Source: Poriferisodalis sp965221195 (lineage in GTDB: Bacteria > Actinomycetota > Acidimicrobiia > Acidimicrobiales > Poriferisodalaceae). From it: a stretch of DNA of 64,000 nucleotides. Made by a program: the position numbers and the translations under genes. The notes under the pieces were generated by a model. That model was not told the DNA's origin, did not search any database, and saw only the letters and a list, made by a program, of their open reading frames with translations. Of this stretch, positions 16,548 through 24,128 are shown in pieces (the first letter of the stretch is position 1; each line of letters opens with the position of its first letter). The stretch lies in contig OZ244864.1 of the NCBI GenBank assembly GCA_965221195.1, positions 2,108,001-2,172,000 on the forward strand. Direction: 5' to 3'.

Positions 16548-17279
16548 ATGAGCGAGTACGAGCGCGGCACCCGGGTGGTAGTGACCGAAGAACTGCCCGG
16601 CGTGCCCGAGGGCACGCCCGGCAAGTGCGGTCGTGGGATTGGTTTCGCTGTCAAGCGCTACCGCGTCCGGTTCGACAACGGTGTCGAAGCTATCTCGGTC
16701 GCACACGGCAAGTTGGTACACGAAACGGAATGGCCTCAGTTTCTTGCCCGACGAGCGCGCGCCGAGATTGAAGCAGCAACGCAACGCGCACGCGCCGCTG
16801 AGGCTCGTGCCATTGCTGCAGAGTCGCGCGAGTTGTCTGCTGGCAGCACCGAAGAGTCCTCCACTAGCAGCAGCCCCGCACCAGCAGCGGACGCGGACGG
16901 AGGGGAAGAATCCACCGACGGCGGCGATCCTCGCTTGGCTGCGTTGCTGGCACGCTCGAAGTCAGCTCGGGAAGCGACCGGCGTTGCTGCACCCGAGAGC
17001 ACCACAACCGAAAGCACCACAACCACAGTCCCAGCCATCGAAAGTCCAGAGCCAGCACCGACACCTGCCGCCGCTCAAGAGGCACGCCCATCAGAAGCAT
17101 CACCGGTCGTCGCACCGACCGAACCGGCTCGTTCTGCGCCGCTTGGTGGACCAGCACGTATCGAAGTGCCCGAATTCGTGCCTGGTCCTGAAGTGGGTCC
17201 CGAGTACGCCCCAGCGGCGAATCGTGTGAGCGAACTCCTCTACGGAGAGCGCAAAAACAGCAACGACAACGACAGCTGA
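16548..17279 (+). CDS. Conserved hypothetical protein with N-terminal SH3-like domain and low-complexity tail
   Basis: The 243-aa product begins with a compact beta-type region (RGTRVVVTEELPGVPEGTPG ... YRVRFDNGVEAISVAHGKL, residues about 6-57) that looks like a small SH3/KOW-like barrel. A charged helix follows (about 64-95), then a long Ser/Thr/Pro/Ala/Glu-rich disordered region and a short conserved-looking end (ANRVSELLYGER). No signal or membrane segment is seen. It stands alone after about 185 bp of apparently empty intergenic DNA. Function unknown; I recall similar N-termini in other Acidimicrobiia-like proteins but cannot verify this. Confidence 0.75.
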   Translation: MSEYERGTRVVVTEELPGVPEGTPGKCGRGIGFAVKRYRVRFDNGVEAISVAHGKLVHETEWPQFLARRARAEIEAATQRARAAEARAIAAESRELSAGSTEESSTSSSPAPAADADGGEESTDGGDPRLAALLARSKSAREATGVAAPESTTTESTTTTVPAIESPEPAPTPAAAQEARPSEASPVVAPTEPARSAPLGGPARIEVPEFVPGPEVGPEYAPAANRVSELLYGERKNSNDNDS

Positions 17280-17293
17280 GATCAAACCCTGGT

Positions 17294-17329
17294 CTGGTGC
17301 TGCGTTCAGCGCTGGTGCTGCGTTCAGCG
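17294..17329. repeat. 18-bp tandem duplication between convergent genes
   Basis: The unit CTGGTGCTGCGTTCAGCG occurs at 17294-17311 and 17312-17329 and reaches into the last codons of the rhodanese gene. It sits where a terminator for the two convergent genes would be expected, but it does not form a strong hairpin with a T-run. Confidence 0.85.
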
Positions 17330-17731
17330 CTGCGAGCGGAAGGTGTCGTAGTCGGTCACTGGCATGCCGTCTGCCCGCCAGCCGCCGAAGCCGGTCTCAA
17401 CATGACTGACCTTTTCGACGCCCATGTCCTGCATCGTGTCCGCGGATAGGGCTGATCGGCCACCACCTGCACAGCACAGGATCAGTTCGCGGCCCTCTTG
17501 AAATGCTGCTTTGGTGTACGGCGAGTCGGGCGACACCCAGAACTCGAGCATTCCACGAGGCGCATGCAACGAGTCAGGAATCGCTCCCTCCCGCTGCAGC
17601 TCGCGGACATCACGGATGTCCACGATCAAGGCGTTCTCTTCGACGACGCGGCGGCGCGCTTCTGCGGGCGAGATGTTGTCGATGCGGGTCTTGGCTTCGG
17701 CCACCATCTGGTTCACTGATTTGACACCCAT
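17324..17731 (-). CDS. Rhodanese-like sulfurtransferase domain protein
   Basis: This 135-aa single-domain rhodanese has VDIRDVRELQREGAIPDSLHAPRG and the active-site loop LCCAGGGRSA, where the second Cys is the probable persulfide carrier. A very strong Shine-Dalgarno (AGGAGG, 5 nt from ATG 17731) fixes the start. The cytosolic product may take part in sulfur transfer or detoxification; the partner is unknown. Its upstream region (17732-17951) is shared with the divergent monooxygenase gene. Confidence 0.9.
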   Translation of the reverse strand: MGVKSVNQMVAEAKTRIDNISPAEARRRVVEENALIVDIRDVRELQREGAIPDSLHAPRGMLEFWVSPDSPYTKAAFQEGRELILCCAGGGRSALSADTMQDMGVEKVSHVETGFGGWRADGMPVTDYDTFRSQR

Positions 17732-17951
17732 CGGTTCCTCCTCACAGCGCTATACCCGTGCGATACACAGCAACGCTGCACTACACAGCAAGGCTGCAAA
17801 CAGTTGCTGCCTGTCAGCTTGCCATCGTGCCCGCAGTATCGCCCACGCGCACGTCTGAATCCACCCAACTTTCAGATCGACTCGCTCGGTAGCACCCTGC
17901 CGAGTGTCACTTCTCGGCTCAGCCTCGGGCATATCGGTAGTCTCTGCGACG

Positions 17952-19607
17952 ATGGGCAGCTTCAACGAAGCCAACTTGCCCGGCACTGGCCCGGGCACCC
18001 ATGATGTGGGTACCCATGATGTGGTAACCCATGACGTGGTTGTGGTCGGCGCTGGTTTCGCCGGGATGTACATGCTCCACAAACTGCGCGGACTTGGTTT
18101 CGATGTGGTGGCGGTGGAACGAGCCGGCGGCGTGGGCGGCACTTGGTACTGGAACCGCTACCCAGGCGCTCGTTGCGATGTCGAGTCGATGCAGTACTCC
18201 TACTCCTTCGACCCAGAGTTAGAACAGGAATGGGAATGGTCGGAGCGCTACTCCGGCCAACCCGAGATCCTCCGCTATGCCGAGCACGTCGCCGACCGCT
18301 ACGACCTGCGCCGCGACATCCACTTTGAGACGACAGTTACCGAGGTGAGCTGGGACGACACTGGTTGCCTCTGGCGTTTGCGGACAAACCGCGGTGAGTT
18401 CAGGGCGCGTTTTGTAGTCATGGCCACCGGCTGTTTGTCAACAGCCAACCTCCCCCACTTTGACGGTGCTGAGATTTTTGAGGGGCCCATCTACCACACG
18501 GGACGTTGGCCGCACGAAGGCGTGGATTTCAGCTGCATGTCGGTAGGGGTGATCGGCACGGGCTCGTCGGCTGTCCAAGCGGTTCCTGTCATCGCCGCTG
18601 AGTGCCGTGAGCTGACGGTCTTCCAACGCACCCCGAACTACTCAGTGCCTGCCCGTAATGAACCTCTCAGTGCGGCCGAGCAGGCCGAGTGGAAGGCTAA
18701 TTACCGTGAGCGGCGAGCCAAGATGTCAACCCAGCAGGCGGCGATGCTGCAGCGACTGCCTGACGGCAACGAACCCGCCAAGGAGGCCAGCGCTGAAGAG
18801 TTCAAAGAGCGCATGGAGCAGCGGTGGGAGGTTGGGGGTTTCACTTTTTACCGCGCTTACGGCGACATCAGCCTCGACGCTGAATCGAACGACCGTGTAG
18901 CAGAGTTCGTCCGTCGAAAGATTGCTGAGATTGTTGACGATCCCCATACCGCAGCCAAGCTCACCCCGCACAACACCATCGCCTGCAAACGTCCATGTCT
19001 CGACACGAACTACTACGAGACGTTCAACTTGGCACATGTCCGTCTAGTTGACGTGTCCGCTACGCCCATCGAGTGCATCTCAGCAGCAGGTGTCGTCGTT
19101 GATGGCGAGGAGTACCCGGTCGATGCGATTGTGTTCGCCACCGGCTTCGACGCGATGACCGGAACCTTGCTGCGGATGAACATCACTGGCCGAGACGGGG
19201 TGCGGTTGGCCGATCACTGGGATGCCGGTCCTCGCACCTATCTCGGACTAGGCGTAGTGGGCTTTCCAAATATGTTCACCGTGTCGGGCCCGGGCAGCCC
19301 ATCGGTGCTGACCAACATGATCCCATCCATTGAGCAGCACGTTGACTGGATCGCGCGCTGCCTCGTGGACATGCGCGCGCAGGGGGCCACCACGATTGAG
19401 CCTGAAGTTGAGGCTGAGGCCTACTGGGTCGATTACGTCAACGCTGTGGCTGACATGACGCTGTTCCCCACTTGCAATTCGTGGTACTTGGGGGCGAACA
19501 TCCCGGGCAAAACCCGTGTCTTTATGCCGCTGCCGGGCTTCCCGCCCTATGTTGATATCTGCGAAGACGTAGCGTCTGAGGGTTACCGCGGTTTTGCCCT
19601 TGCTTGA
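17952..19607 (+). CDS. Baeyer-Villiger-type flavin-containing monooxygenase
   Basis: The 551-aa product has an FAD-binding GAGFAG (about 33-38), the Baeyer-Villiger fingerprint FEGPIYHTGRWP (about 176-187), a second Rossmann motif GTGSSAVQ for NADPH, and VFATGFD near the C-terminus. Such enzymes insert oxygen next to a ketone, turning ketones into esters or lactones; the substrate is unknown. Near the N-terminus three 15-bp units (17996-18040) encode a THDVV-type repeat. I choose ATG 17952; the frame is open from GTG 17904. It is followed 70 bp later by two acyl-CoA dehydrogenases on the same strand, suggesting a ring-opening or side-chain catabolic operon. Confidence 0.92.
   Translation: MGSFNEANLPGTGPGTHDVGTHDVVTHDVVVVGAGFAGMYMLHKLRGLGFDVVAVERAGGVGGTWYWNRYPGARCDVESMQYSYSFDPELEQEWEWSERYSGQPEILRYAEHVADRYDLRRDIHFETTVTEVSWDDTGCLWRLRTNRGEFRARFVVMATGCLSTANLPHFDGAEIFEGPIYHTGRWPHEGVDFSCMSVGVIGTGSSAVQAVPVIAAECRELTVFQRTPNYSVPARNEPLSAAEQAEWKANYRERRAKMSTQQAAMLQRLPDGNEPAKEASAEEFKERMEQRWEVGGFTFYRAYGDISLDAESNDRVAEFVRRKIAEIVDDPHTAAKLTPHNTIACKRPCLDTNYYETFNLAHVRLVDVSATPIECISAAGVVVDGEEYPVDAIVFATGFDAMTGTLLRMNITGRDGVRLADHWDAGPRTYLGLGVVGFPNMFTVSGPGSPSVLTNMIPSIEQHVDWIARCLVDMRAQGATTIEPEVEAEAYWVDYVNAVADMTLFPTCNSWYLGANIPGKTRVFMPLPGFPPYVDICEDVASEGYRGFALA
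17996..18040. repeat. 15-bp tandem repeat (3 copies) in the monooxygenase N-terminus
   Basis: Three 15-bp units based on ACCCATGATGTGG at 17996, 18011 and 18026 encode THDVG/THDVV/THDVV directly before the FAD-binding strand. The duplication extends the protein in frame by 10 residues relative to one copy. Confidence 0.85.
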
Positions 19608-19677
19608 TTGACCCAAAACCAGAGCACACGCCCACCCCTCCCGCACCATCCAACACAAATTCTCCCAAAGGTTGCAG

Positions 19678-20829
19678 ATGAGATTCACGCCGACCGAACT
19701 GACCGGCCCCGAACTTGACCTCCAAACCGAGGTGCGCGAGTTCTTAGCCTCTGAGTTGCCGACGGGCACCTATGAGCCGTGCTTGGGTATGGCGGCGGAT
19801 CATGATCGGGAGTTCTCAGCCAAGATGGCCGCTCGTGGCTGGGTGGGTATGGCGCTTCCGTCACGCTGGGGTGGTTCGGACCGCACCGCCGTGCAGCGCT
19901 TCATCGTGGTTGAGGAGATGCTGCGCTGGGGCGCACCCGTGGGGCATCACTGGGTAGCGGACCGCCAGACCGGCAATGTGATCTTGAAGTTCGGCACCGA
20001 TTCGCAGCGCGAGCGTTTTCTGCCGCCGATCTGTCGGGGTGAGCTGGGTTTTTCTATCGGCATGAGCGAGCCAGACAGCGGTTCGGATCTGGCCTCGGTG
20101 ACAACTCGCGCTGAGCGCTCTGATGACGGCTGGGTGGTGAACGGCACCAAGATCTGGACATCAAACGCGCACATGAATGATTGGTTCATCTGTCTGCTGC
20201 GCACCGCGCCAATGGAAGACGGCAACAAGCATGCGGGCTTGTCGCAGTTCCTGATTGACTTAGGTTCGCCGGGTCTTGAGATCAGCCCGATCCCTTTCCT
20301 TGACGGCAGCCACCACTTCAACGAGGTGACATTCCACGACGTGTTCGTGCCCGATACCAACGTGGTGGGTCAGCCGGGGATGGGTTGGCACCAGAACACC
20401 ACCGAGATGGCGTATGAGCGCGGCGGCCCCGACCGCTGGCTGTCGCCGTTCTCGACGGTTGAGCAATTGCTGCGTGAGGCTGCTGGCACGCCGATGGAGG
20501 ACACGGTCTCAGACTTGTTCGGCGAATTGGTGGCTCGCTGGTGGGGCATTCGGAACCTGTCGCTGTCGGTGGCCCGACTGATCGATGAAGGTGAGGCACC
20601 GTCGGTGGAGTCGGCGCTGGTGAAGGAGATGGGCTCTCGCTTCGAGCAAGAGGTTGTTGAGAAGTTGGTGCAGCTCATCGACGAGGAGTACTCGCCCGAG
20701 TCTGAGTCGCTGTTTGAACGGCTGCTGGCGCAGTGCGTGGTGACGTTTCCCGGCAACACGATCCGGGGAGGCACCATTGAGATTCTGCGCTCGGTGGCAT
20801 CGAAAGGCTTGCAGGGGTTGCCGGCGTGA
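19678..20829 (+). CDS. Acyl-CoA dehydrogenase
   Basis: The 383-aa flavoprotein has the family motifs FSIGMSEPDSGSDLASVTTRA and WVVNGTKIWTS, and ends with GGTIEILRSVASKGLQGLP. It oxidises an acyl-CoA to an enoyl-CoA; chain specificity is not evident. ATG 19678 is preceded by AAAGG at good spacing. The stop codon lies in the loop of a perfect 10-bp hairpin. The next gene is a second, smaller-motif acyl-CoA dehydrogenase; adjacent pairs in actinobacteria often form heterotetramers for sterol or ring degradation, which is a possibility here. Confidence 0.92.
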   Translation: MRFTPTELTGPELDLQTEVREFLASELPTGTYEPCLGMAADHDREFSAKMAARGWVGMALPSRWGGSDRTAVQRFIVVEEMLRWGAPVGHHWVADRQTGNVILKFGTDSQRERFLPPICRGELGFSIGMSEPDSGSDLASVTTRAERSDDGWVVNGTKIWTSNAHMNDWFICLLRTAPMEDGNKHAGLSQFLIDLGSPGLEISPIPFLDGSHHFNEVTFHDVFVPDTNVVGQPGMGWHQNTTEMAYERGGPDRWLSPFSTVEQLLREAAGTPMEDTVSDLFGELVARWWGIRNLSLSVARLIDEGEAPSVESALVKEMGSRFEQEVVEKLVQLIDEEYSPESESLFERLLAQCVVTFPGNTIRGGTIEILRSVASKGLQGLPA

Positions 20830-20839
20830 CGGCAACCCC
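20814..20839 (+). promoter_or_regulatory. Perfect hairpin across the stop codon of the first acyl-CoA dehydrogenase
   Basis: GGGGTTGCCG (20814-20823) pairs exactly with CGGCAACCCC (20830-20839) around a 6-nt loop that contains the TGA stop codon (20827-20829). There is no T-run, so it is more likely an mRNA-stability or partial-attenuation element than a terminator. A 28-bp segment that includes the right arm is duplicated 33 bp downstream (20818-20845 and 20851-20878). Confidence 0.6.
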
Positions 20840-20878
20840 AACAGCTCAGCTTGCCGGCATGACGGCAACCCCAACAGC
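20818..20878. repeat. 28-bp direct repeat between the two acyl-CoA dehydrogenase genes
   Basis: A 28-bp segment starting TTGCCGGC and ending CCCCAACAGC occurs at 20818-20845 and 20851-20878 with one difference. The second copy re-creates a TGA-containing end of the upstream gene in the spacer, so it looks like a local duplication of the gene end. Confidence 0.85.
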
Positions 20879-20893
20879 GGCAGAGGTTTCAAG

Positions 20894-22015
20894 ATGACAG
20901 CTAACTCAACGCCTCAGCCTGTAGTGGTTGACGAACTGATTTCTGAGACGGCTGACCGACTGTTCGGCGAGTTGTGTACCCACGAAGCAGTGCAGGCTGC
21001 CGAGGATGTCGGCGGCGCGCCTGAGATTTGGGATGCCTTCTGTGAGACCGGATTTGATCTCATCGCGGTGCCTGAGAGCGCCGGCGGTTCGGGCGGCACA
21101 CTGGCTGAGGCTGCCGAAGTGCTTCGCTTGATCGGTTACCACTCAGCGCCGATCCCTGCTGCGGAGAACGGCATTCTCGGCGGCTGGCTGCTGGCACAAG
21201 CAGGTCTTGAGCGGTCTGATGGTTTCGTCACGGTTGTTCCGCCCCGAGCGGTCGACTGCGCTTGGTCGAGCGGTAGTAACTGCTCTCTGCATTTCACCGG
21301 CGACGGCGTTGCATCGCTGAGCGGTGAAGCGCGCCGGGTGCCTTGGGCACGCAGCGCTGAGATAATTGTGTGCGTCTGCGAATGCGAAGGCCGGGCGACC
21401 GTCGTTGCGGTGCCGGCTTCGCAGTGTGAGATCACACCGCTCGCGAACATGGCCGGAGAACCCCGCGACACAGTCCGTTTCGATGGCGCAACCGGTGTTG
21501 TGGCACCCGCACCTGATGGTGTCAACGCTGAGGTGCTAGCTCAACGCGGCGCGTTGTCGCGGGTGGCACTGATGGCCGGTGCTATTGAGAAGATGTGCCA
21601 ACTCACTGTTAGCTACACCAATGAGCGGGTGCAGTTCGGCCGTCCGGTGGCTCGCTTCCAAGCGGTGCAGCAACACTTGGTCTGGGCCGCGCAAGACGCA
21701 GCGTTGGTGCGCATGGCCGCTGAGGTGGCGGCGCGCGAAGCCACTCGCGGCGACGCTCGTTTTGAGATCGCAGCAGCGAAACTCATCGCCAATCAAGCAG
21801 CGGCACGAGCCACTAAGGCCTGCCACCAGGCCCACGGTGCAATGGGAATGACACAGGAGTATCCGCTGCATCACTTCAGCCGCCGCTTGTGGAGTTGGCG
21901 CAAGGAGTACGGCTCTGATGCCCACTGGGCCAAGGTGCTGGGCACCATGGCCACCGGCGTCGGTGCCGACGGCCTCTATCCCCTCATCACCTCCGGCACC
22001 ACCGCCCTGCGCTGA
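20894..22015 (+). CDS. Acyl-CoA dehydrogenase family protein (second subunit-like)
   Basis: The 373-aa product (ATG 20894, MTANSTPQPVVVDEL) has the overall acyl-CoA dehydrogenase pattern, with VPESAGGSGGTLAEAAEVLR, YTNERVQFGRPVARFQAVQ and CHQAHGAMGMTQEYPLHHFSRRLW. It lacks the SEPDSGSD and NGTKIWTS motifs of its neighbour. This is typical of the divergent partner subunit in two-gene dehydrogenases. It follows the first dehydrogenase by 64 bp. Catalysis by itself is uncertain. Confidence 0.9.
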   Translation: MTANSTPQPVVVDELISETADRLFGELCTHEAVQAAEDVGGAPEIWDAFCETGFDLIAVPESAGGSGGTLAEAAEVLRLIGYHSAPIPAAENGILGGWLLAQAGLERSDGFVTVVPPRAVDCAWSSGSNCSLHFTGDGVASLSGEARRVPWARSAEIIVCVCECEGRATVVAVPASQCEITPLANMAGEPRDTVRFDGATGVVAPAPDGVNAEVLAQRGALSRVALMAGAIEKMCQLTVSYTNERVQFGRPVARFQAVQQHLVWAAQDAALVRMAAEVAAREATRGDARFEIAAAKLIANQAAARATKACHQAHGAMGMTQEYPLHHFSRRLWSWRKEYGSDAHWAKVLGTMATGVGADGLYPLITSGTTALR

Positions 22016-22051
22016 CATGCGGGATTGTGGGGTTGTCGTTGGCATTGGAGA

Positions 22052-22210
22052 TCAGTGTTGGGCTATCTCGGCCTCAAGAGCACGCAGATCGGACTCTATG
22101 ACTTCGAGAGGGCGGGGCGGCTCGTACACGTAGAAGTGACAGTTGAACGAAAGGTCGTAGCCAGTTCGGGCGAGAACAGTTGAACGCACGATGCAGAACG
22201 ATCGGCCGAA
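22052..22210 (-). pseudogene. C-terminal remnant resembling a type I restriction HsdM methyltransferase
   Basis: A short open frame ending at the TGA 22052-22054 encodes RTGYDLSFNCHFYVYEPPRP followed by LRALEAEIAQ. This resembles the extreme C-terminus of type I restriction-modification methyltransferases (the YDLSFNRY ... LEAEI end). Only about 50 residues are present, there is no start codon with a ribosome site, and it abuts the DUF2283 stop, so I read it as a leftover of a lost R-M system. The family call rests on memory of the motif. Confidence 0.45.
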
Positions 22211-22212
22211 CC

Positions 22213-22413
22213 TTAAGCGGTCTCGAAATGAAAGGCACCGAGATTGAGGCTGGGCGACCGGCTAGACACGTTCAACATCTCGATGCCGACCACCTGCTCG
22301 GCGCTGTTGAAGTCCAAGATGACTCCGTCGACAACCTCAAGCGAGTCGACGATCTCAGACTCATCGAGTCGGAAATACAGAGCATCGTCGTCCTTGTCGA
22401 TACGGAGCCTCAT
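22213..22413 (-). CDS. DUF2283 family protein
   Basis: The 66-aa product has the family pattern MRLRIDKDDDALYFRLDES ... DGVILDFN ... VVGIEMLNVS. ATG 22413 has GAGGTG at good spacing and overlaps the stop of the upstream DUF4258-like frame as ATGA. DUF2283 genes usually sit directly downstream of DUF4258 genes and the pair is widely suspected to be toxin-antitoxin-like. Here the DUF2283 gene is intact while its partner is truncated. Confidence 0.8.
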   Translation of the reverse strand: MRLRIDKDDDALYFRLDESEIVDSLEVVDGVILDFNSAEQVVGIEMLNVSSRSPSLNLGAFHFETA

Positions 22414-22562
22414 GGTTCACCTCGCATACGGCGGTCAAAAAACACAGTAACGACTCGCCACGGGTTTGACGACGTGTTCACCACGACGCGCAGCATCCGG
22501 CCGCCATGCCCAGCGATCAAGCCGTGCCTGAAACTAGTTATACGTTGTTGATAGATTATTTT
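22410..22562 (-). pseudogene. 5'-truncated DUF4258-like gene
   Basis: After an in-frame TAA (22563-22565) a frame of 50 codons runs to TGA 22410-22412. Its last part, HGGRMLRVVVNTSS and WRVVTVFFDRR, matches the C-terminal strands of DUF4258 proteins. The N-terminal helix and strand are missing, and no ATG precedes the conserved part. The missing 5' end coincides with the AT-rich promoter region of the mobile mystery genes, so that insertion probably removed it. Confidence 0.5.
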
Positions 22563-22573
22563 TTAACAACGCA

Positions 22574-22606
22574 AGTATAGTTGCAAATACTATTTTGTAC
22601 TATACA
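22574..22606 (+). promoter_or_regulatory. AT-rich region with overlapping dyads, candidate promoter/operator of the mobile mystery pair
   Basis: The stretch 22540-22625 is strikingly AT-rich for this window. It holds ATAGT-N7-ACTAT (22577-22593) and GTATAG-N19-CTATAC (22575-22605). Such dyads in front of an XRE-type gene suggest autoregulation by the HTH protein. I could not place a -35/-10 pair with normal spacing with confidence. Confidence 0.4.
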
Positions 22607-22661
22607 TTGGTTGTTGTACATGGACTCTAGGTTGAGTAGGCAAGGATTATCAAGGACAACG

Positions 22662-23120
22662 ATGAAAAGCCAACGGGCTGTGGCCCGCAAACGTCTTGAT
22701 GCGCGCCTGTCGCGCCTGCCGGATCTGGCGCGGCCGAACAAAGGATGGATCTGCGCGCTGCGCAATGCCCTCGGCATGTCGGGTGCCGACCTCGCCAAAC
22801 GCATGGGGGTCAGCCAGCAACGAGTGCCCGCAATCGAACGCAGCGAGCAAAACATGACCATCAAACTCGACACGCTGATGCGCGCCGCTCATGCACTCAA
22901 CTGCGAACTCGTCTACGCGCTCGTACCTCGCACCAGTCTCGACAGCATGGTCGCCGACCAAGCTCGACGACGCGCAGCCGACCTCCTGAGTCGCGTCACG
23001 CAGCACTCCCGGCTCGAAGACCAACAACCCACAGACGCAGACCTCACCGAACAGATCGAAGAACTCGCCGCCGAACTTGCCGAACAACGCGGATTGTGGA
23101 ACGACACCAAAGACCGATGA
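22662..23120 (+). CDS. Mobile mystery protein A (XRE-type HTH regulator)
   Basis: The 152-aa product has an N-terminal helical segment, GWICALRNALGMS, an HTH (GADLAKRMGVSQQRVPAIER, about residues 43-62), and CELVYALVPRTSLDSMV, the recognisable pattern of the mobile mystery protein A family. ATG 22662 has AAGGA 5 nt upstream; an ATG at 22620 is also in frame. The stop overlaps the start of the Fic gene as ATGA. In this pairing the HTH protein is presumed to be antitoxin or repressor; direct evidence for the family is thin. Confidence 0.88.
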   Translation: MKSQRAVARKRLDARLSRLPDLARPNKGWICALRNALGMSGADLAKRMGVSQQRVPAIERSEQNMTIKLDTLMRAAHALNCELVYALVPRTSLDSMVADQARRRAADLLSRVTQHSRLEDQQPTDADLTEQIEELAAELAEQRGLWNDTKDR

Positions 23121-23704
23121 GCGATGGGCGTTTCCGGCAAGACGACGGGCAGACCCCACTGTCCGAAGAGGACCGCCAAGGACTGCTACTCAGCCATATC
23201 GCGACCCGCGACGACCTTAATGACGCTGAACAGCGCAACATCGCAAGAGCGCTCAAACGTCGGATGCCCACCGCTGACCAACTCCTTGACGACTTGTACC
23301 TGCGCGGTTTGCACAAGGCGATGTTCGGCGAGGTATGGGAATGGGCGGGCAAGTACCGCTTGCGCGTCACCAATATCGGTGTCGCTCCGGCGCAAATCAC
23401 CACGGATGTGCGAGCACTCACACACGATGCCAAAGAATGGGTCAAGCTCAATTACTTCGAACCGGACGAACTCGCCGTGCGTTTTCACCACCGACTAGTC
23501 ACTATCCACCCATTCCCCGACGGTAATGGCCGACACAGTCGCATCAGTGCCGACTACCTCGCCCGAGCACTCAGACAGCCGCCATTCACTTGGGGCGCCC
23601 ACCTCAACCTGCAAACTGATGCACTCAGACGCGTCTACCTGACTGCGCTGCGCGCCGCAGACAGCGGAGACATATCCTCACTGGTCAACTTCGCCCGCAG
23701 CTGA
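23117..23704 (+). CDS. Mobile mystery protein B (Fic family)
   Basis: The 195-aa Fic protein has the active-site motif HPFPDGNGRHSR (about residues 134-145), matching HxFx(D/E)GNGRxxR with the catalytic His. Upstream are MFGEVWEWAGKYR and ITTDVRAL, both typical of Fic/DOC proteins. Fic enzymes usually AMPylate target proteins; the target here is unknown. No canonical inhibitory (S/T)xxxE(G/N) helix is obvious, so control may come from protein A. It is translationally coupled to protein A. Confidence 0.9.
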   Translation: MSDGRFRQDDGQTPLSEEDRQGLLLSHIATRDDLNDAEQRNIARALKRRMPTADQLLDDLYLRGLHKAMFGEVWEWAGKYRLRVTNIGVAPAQITTDVRALTHDAKEWVKLNYFEPDELAVRFHHRLVTIHPFPDGNGRHSRISADYLARALRQPPFTWGAHLNLQTDALRRVYLTALRAADSGDISSLVNFARS

Positions 23705-23813
23705 CCAGCACGGTGCCTGATACTGCCAAGAAATTTGAGCCTTCGCGAAAGTGTGGGATTTGGGCTGCTGGGTTCGGTGGGATTAGGTTAGTAGCAGGCC
23801 TCGGGCTTGGTAG

Positions 23814-24047
23814 TTGGCGTGGAAGGACCAGGTTGTTTTTCTGCTAGGGGTTTCCCACGGTGCGCGGCCGTTCACGGCACCCGGCAATCTTCCCCGCGAG
23901 GAGCGTGAAGACGCTGAGGCACTCGCCGCCACCAAGCTGTTTGTCGCCATGACCCGCGCTCGGGATGCGTTATATCTGGTGTGCAGCGAAAAACCCCATG
24001 CGCTCCTAGACACAGGCCGAGACCACTTTGAGATCATCCCTTTTTGA
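23814..24047 (+). pseudogene. C-terminal fragment of a UvrD/PcrA-like helicase
   Basis: The frame follows an in-frame TAG and encodes DQVVFLLGVSHGARPF, then EEREDAEALAATKLFVAMTR and ARDALYLVC. This matches the motif V-VI region of UvrD/Rep-type superfamily 1 helicases (VFLVG...G.LP, then LFVAMTRAR). Only 77 residues remain of a protein normally over 600 aa. It ends by a TTGAGATCATCC direct repeat. It is most likely a relic of a displaced gene next to the mobile mystery cassette. Confidence 0.65.
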
Positions 24048-24079
24048 GATCATCCGTTACGCCCAGACGTGACAAGGCC

Positions 24080-24116
24080 GATCCTTACTCGGTCGTAACA
24101 AGGCCGAGTAAGGATC
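24080..24116 (-). terminator. 13-bp inverted repeat downstream of the secreted protein gene
   Basis: GATCCTTACTCGG (24080-24092) and CCGAGTAAGGATC (24104-24116) are exact inverted copies with an 11-nt loop, 12 bp after the stop of the minus-strand gene and 32 bp after the helicase remnant on the plus strand. The stem suits a bidirectional transcription stop; there is no clear T-run on either side. Confidence 0.6.
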
Positions 24117-24128
24117 AGCGGTTGTCAA

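Noticed and set aside
22016..24120. An integrated element with attachment sites
   Set aside because: No integrase, transposase or matching direct repeats bounding the interval were found; only gene remnants and the XRE-Fic cassette.
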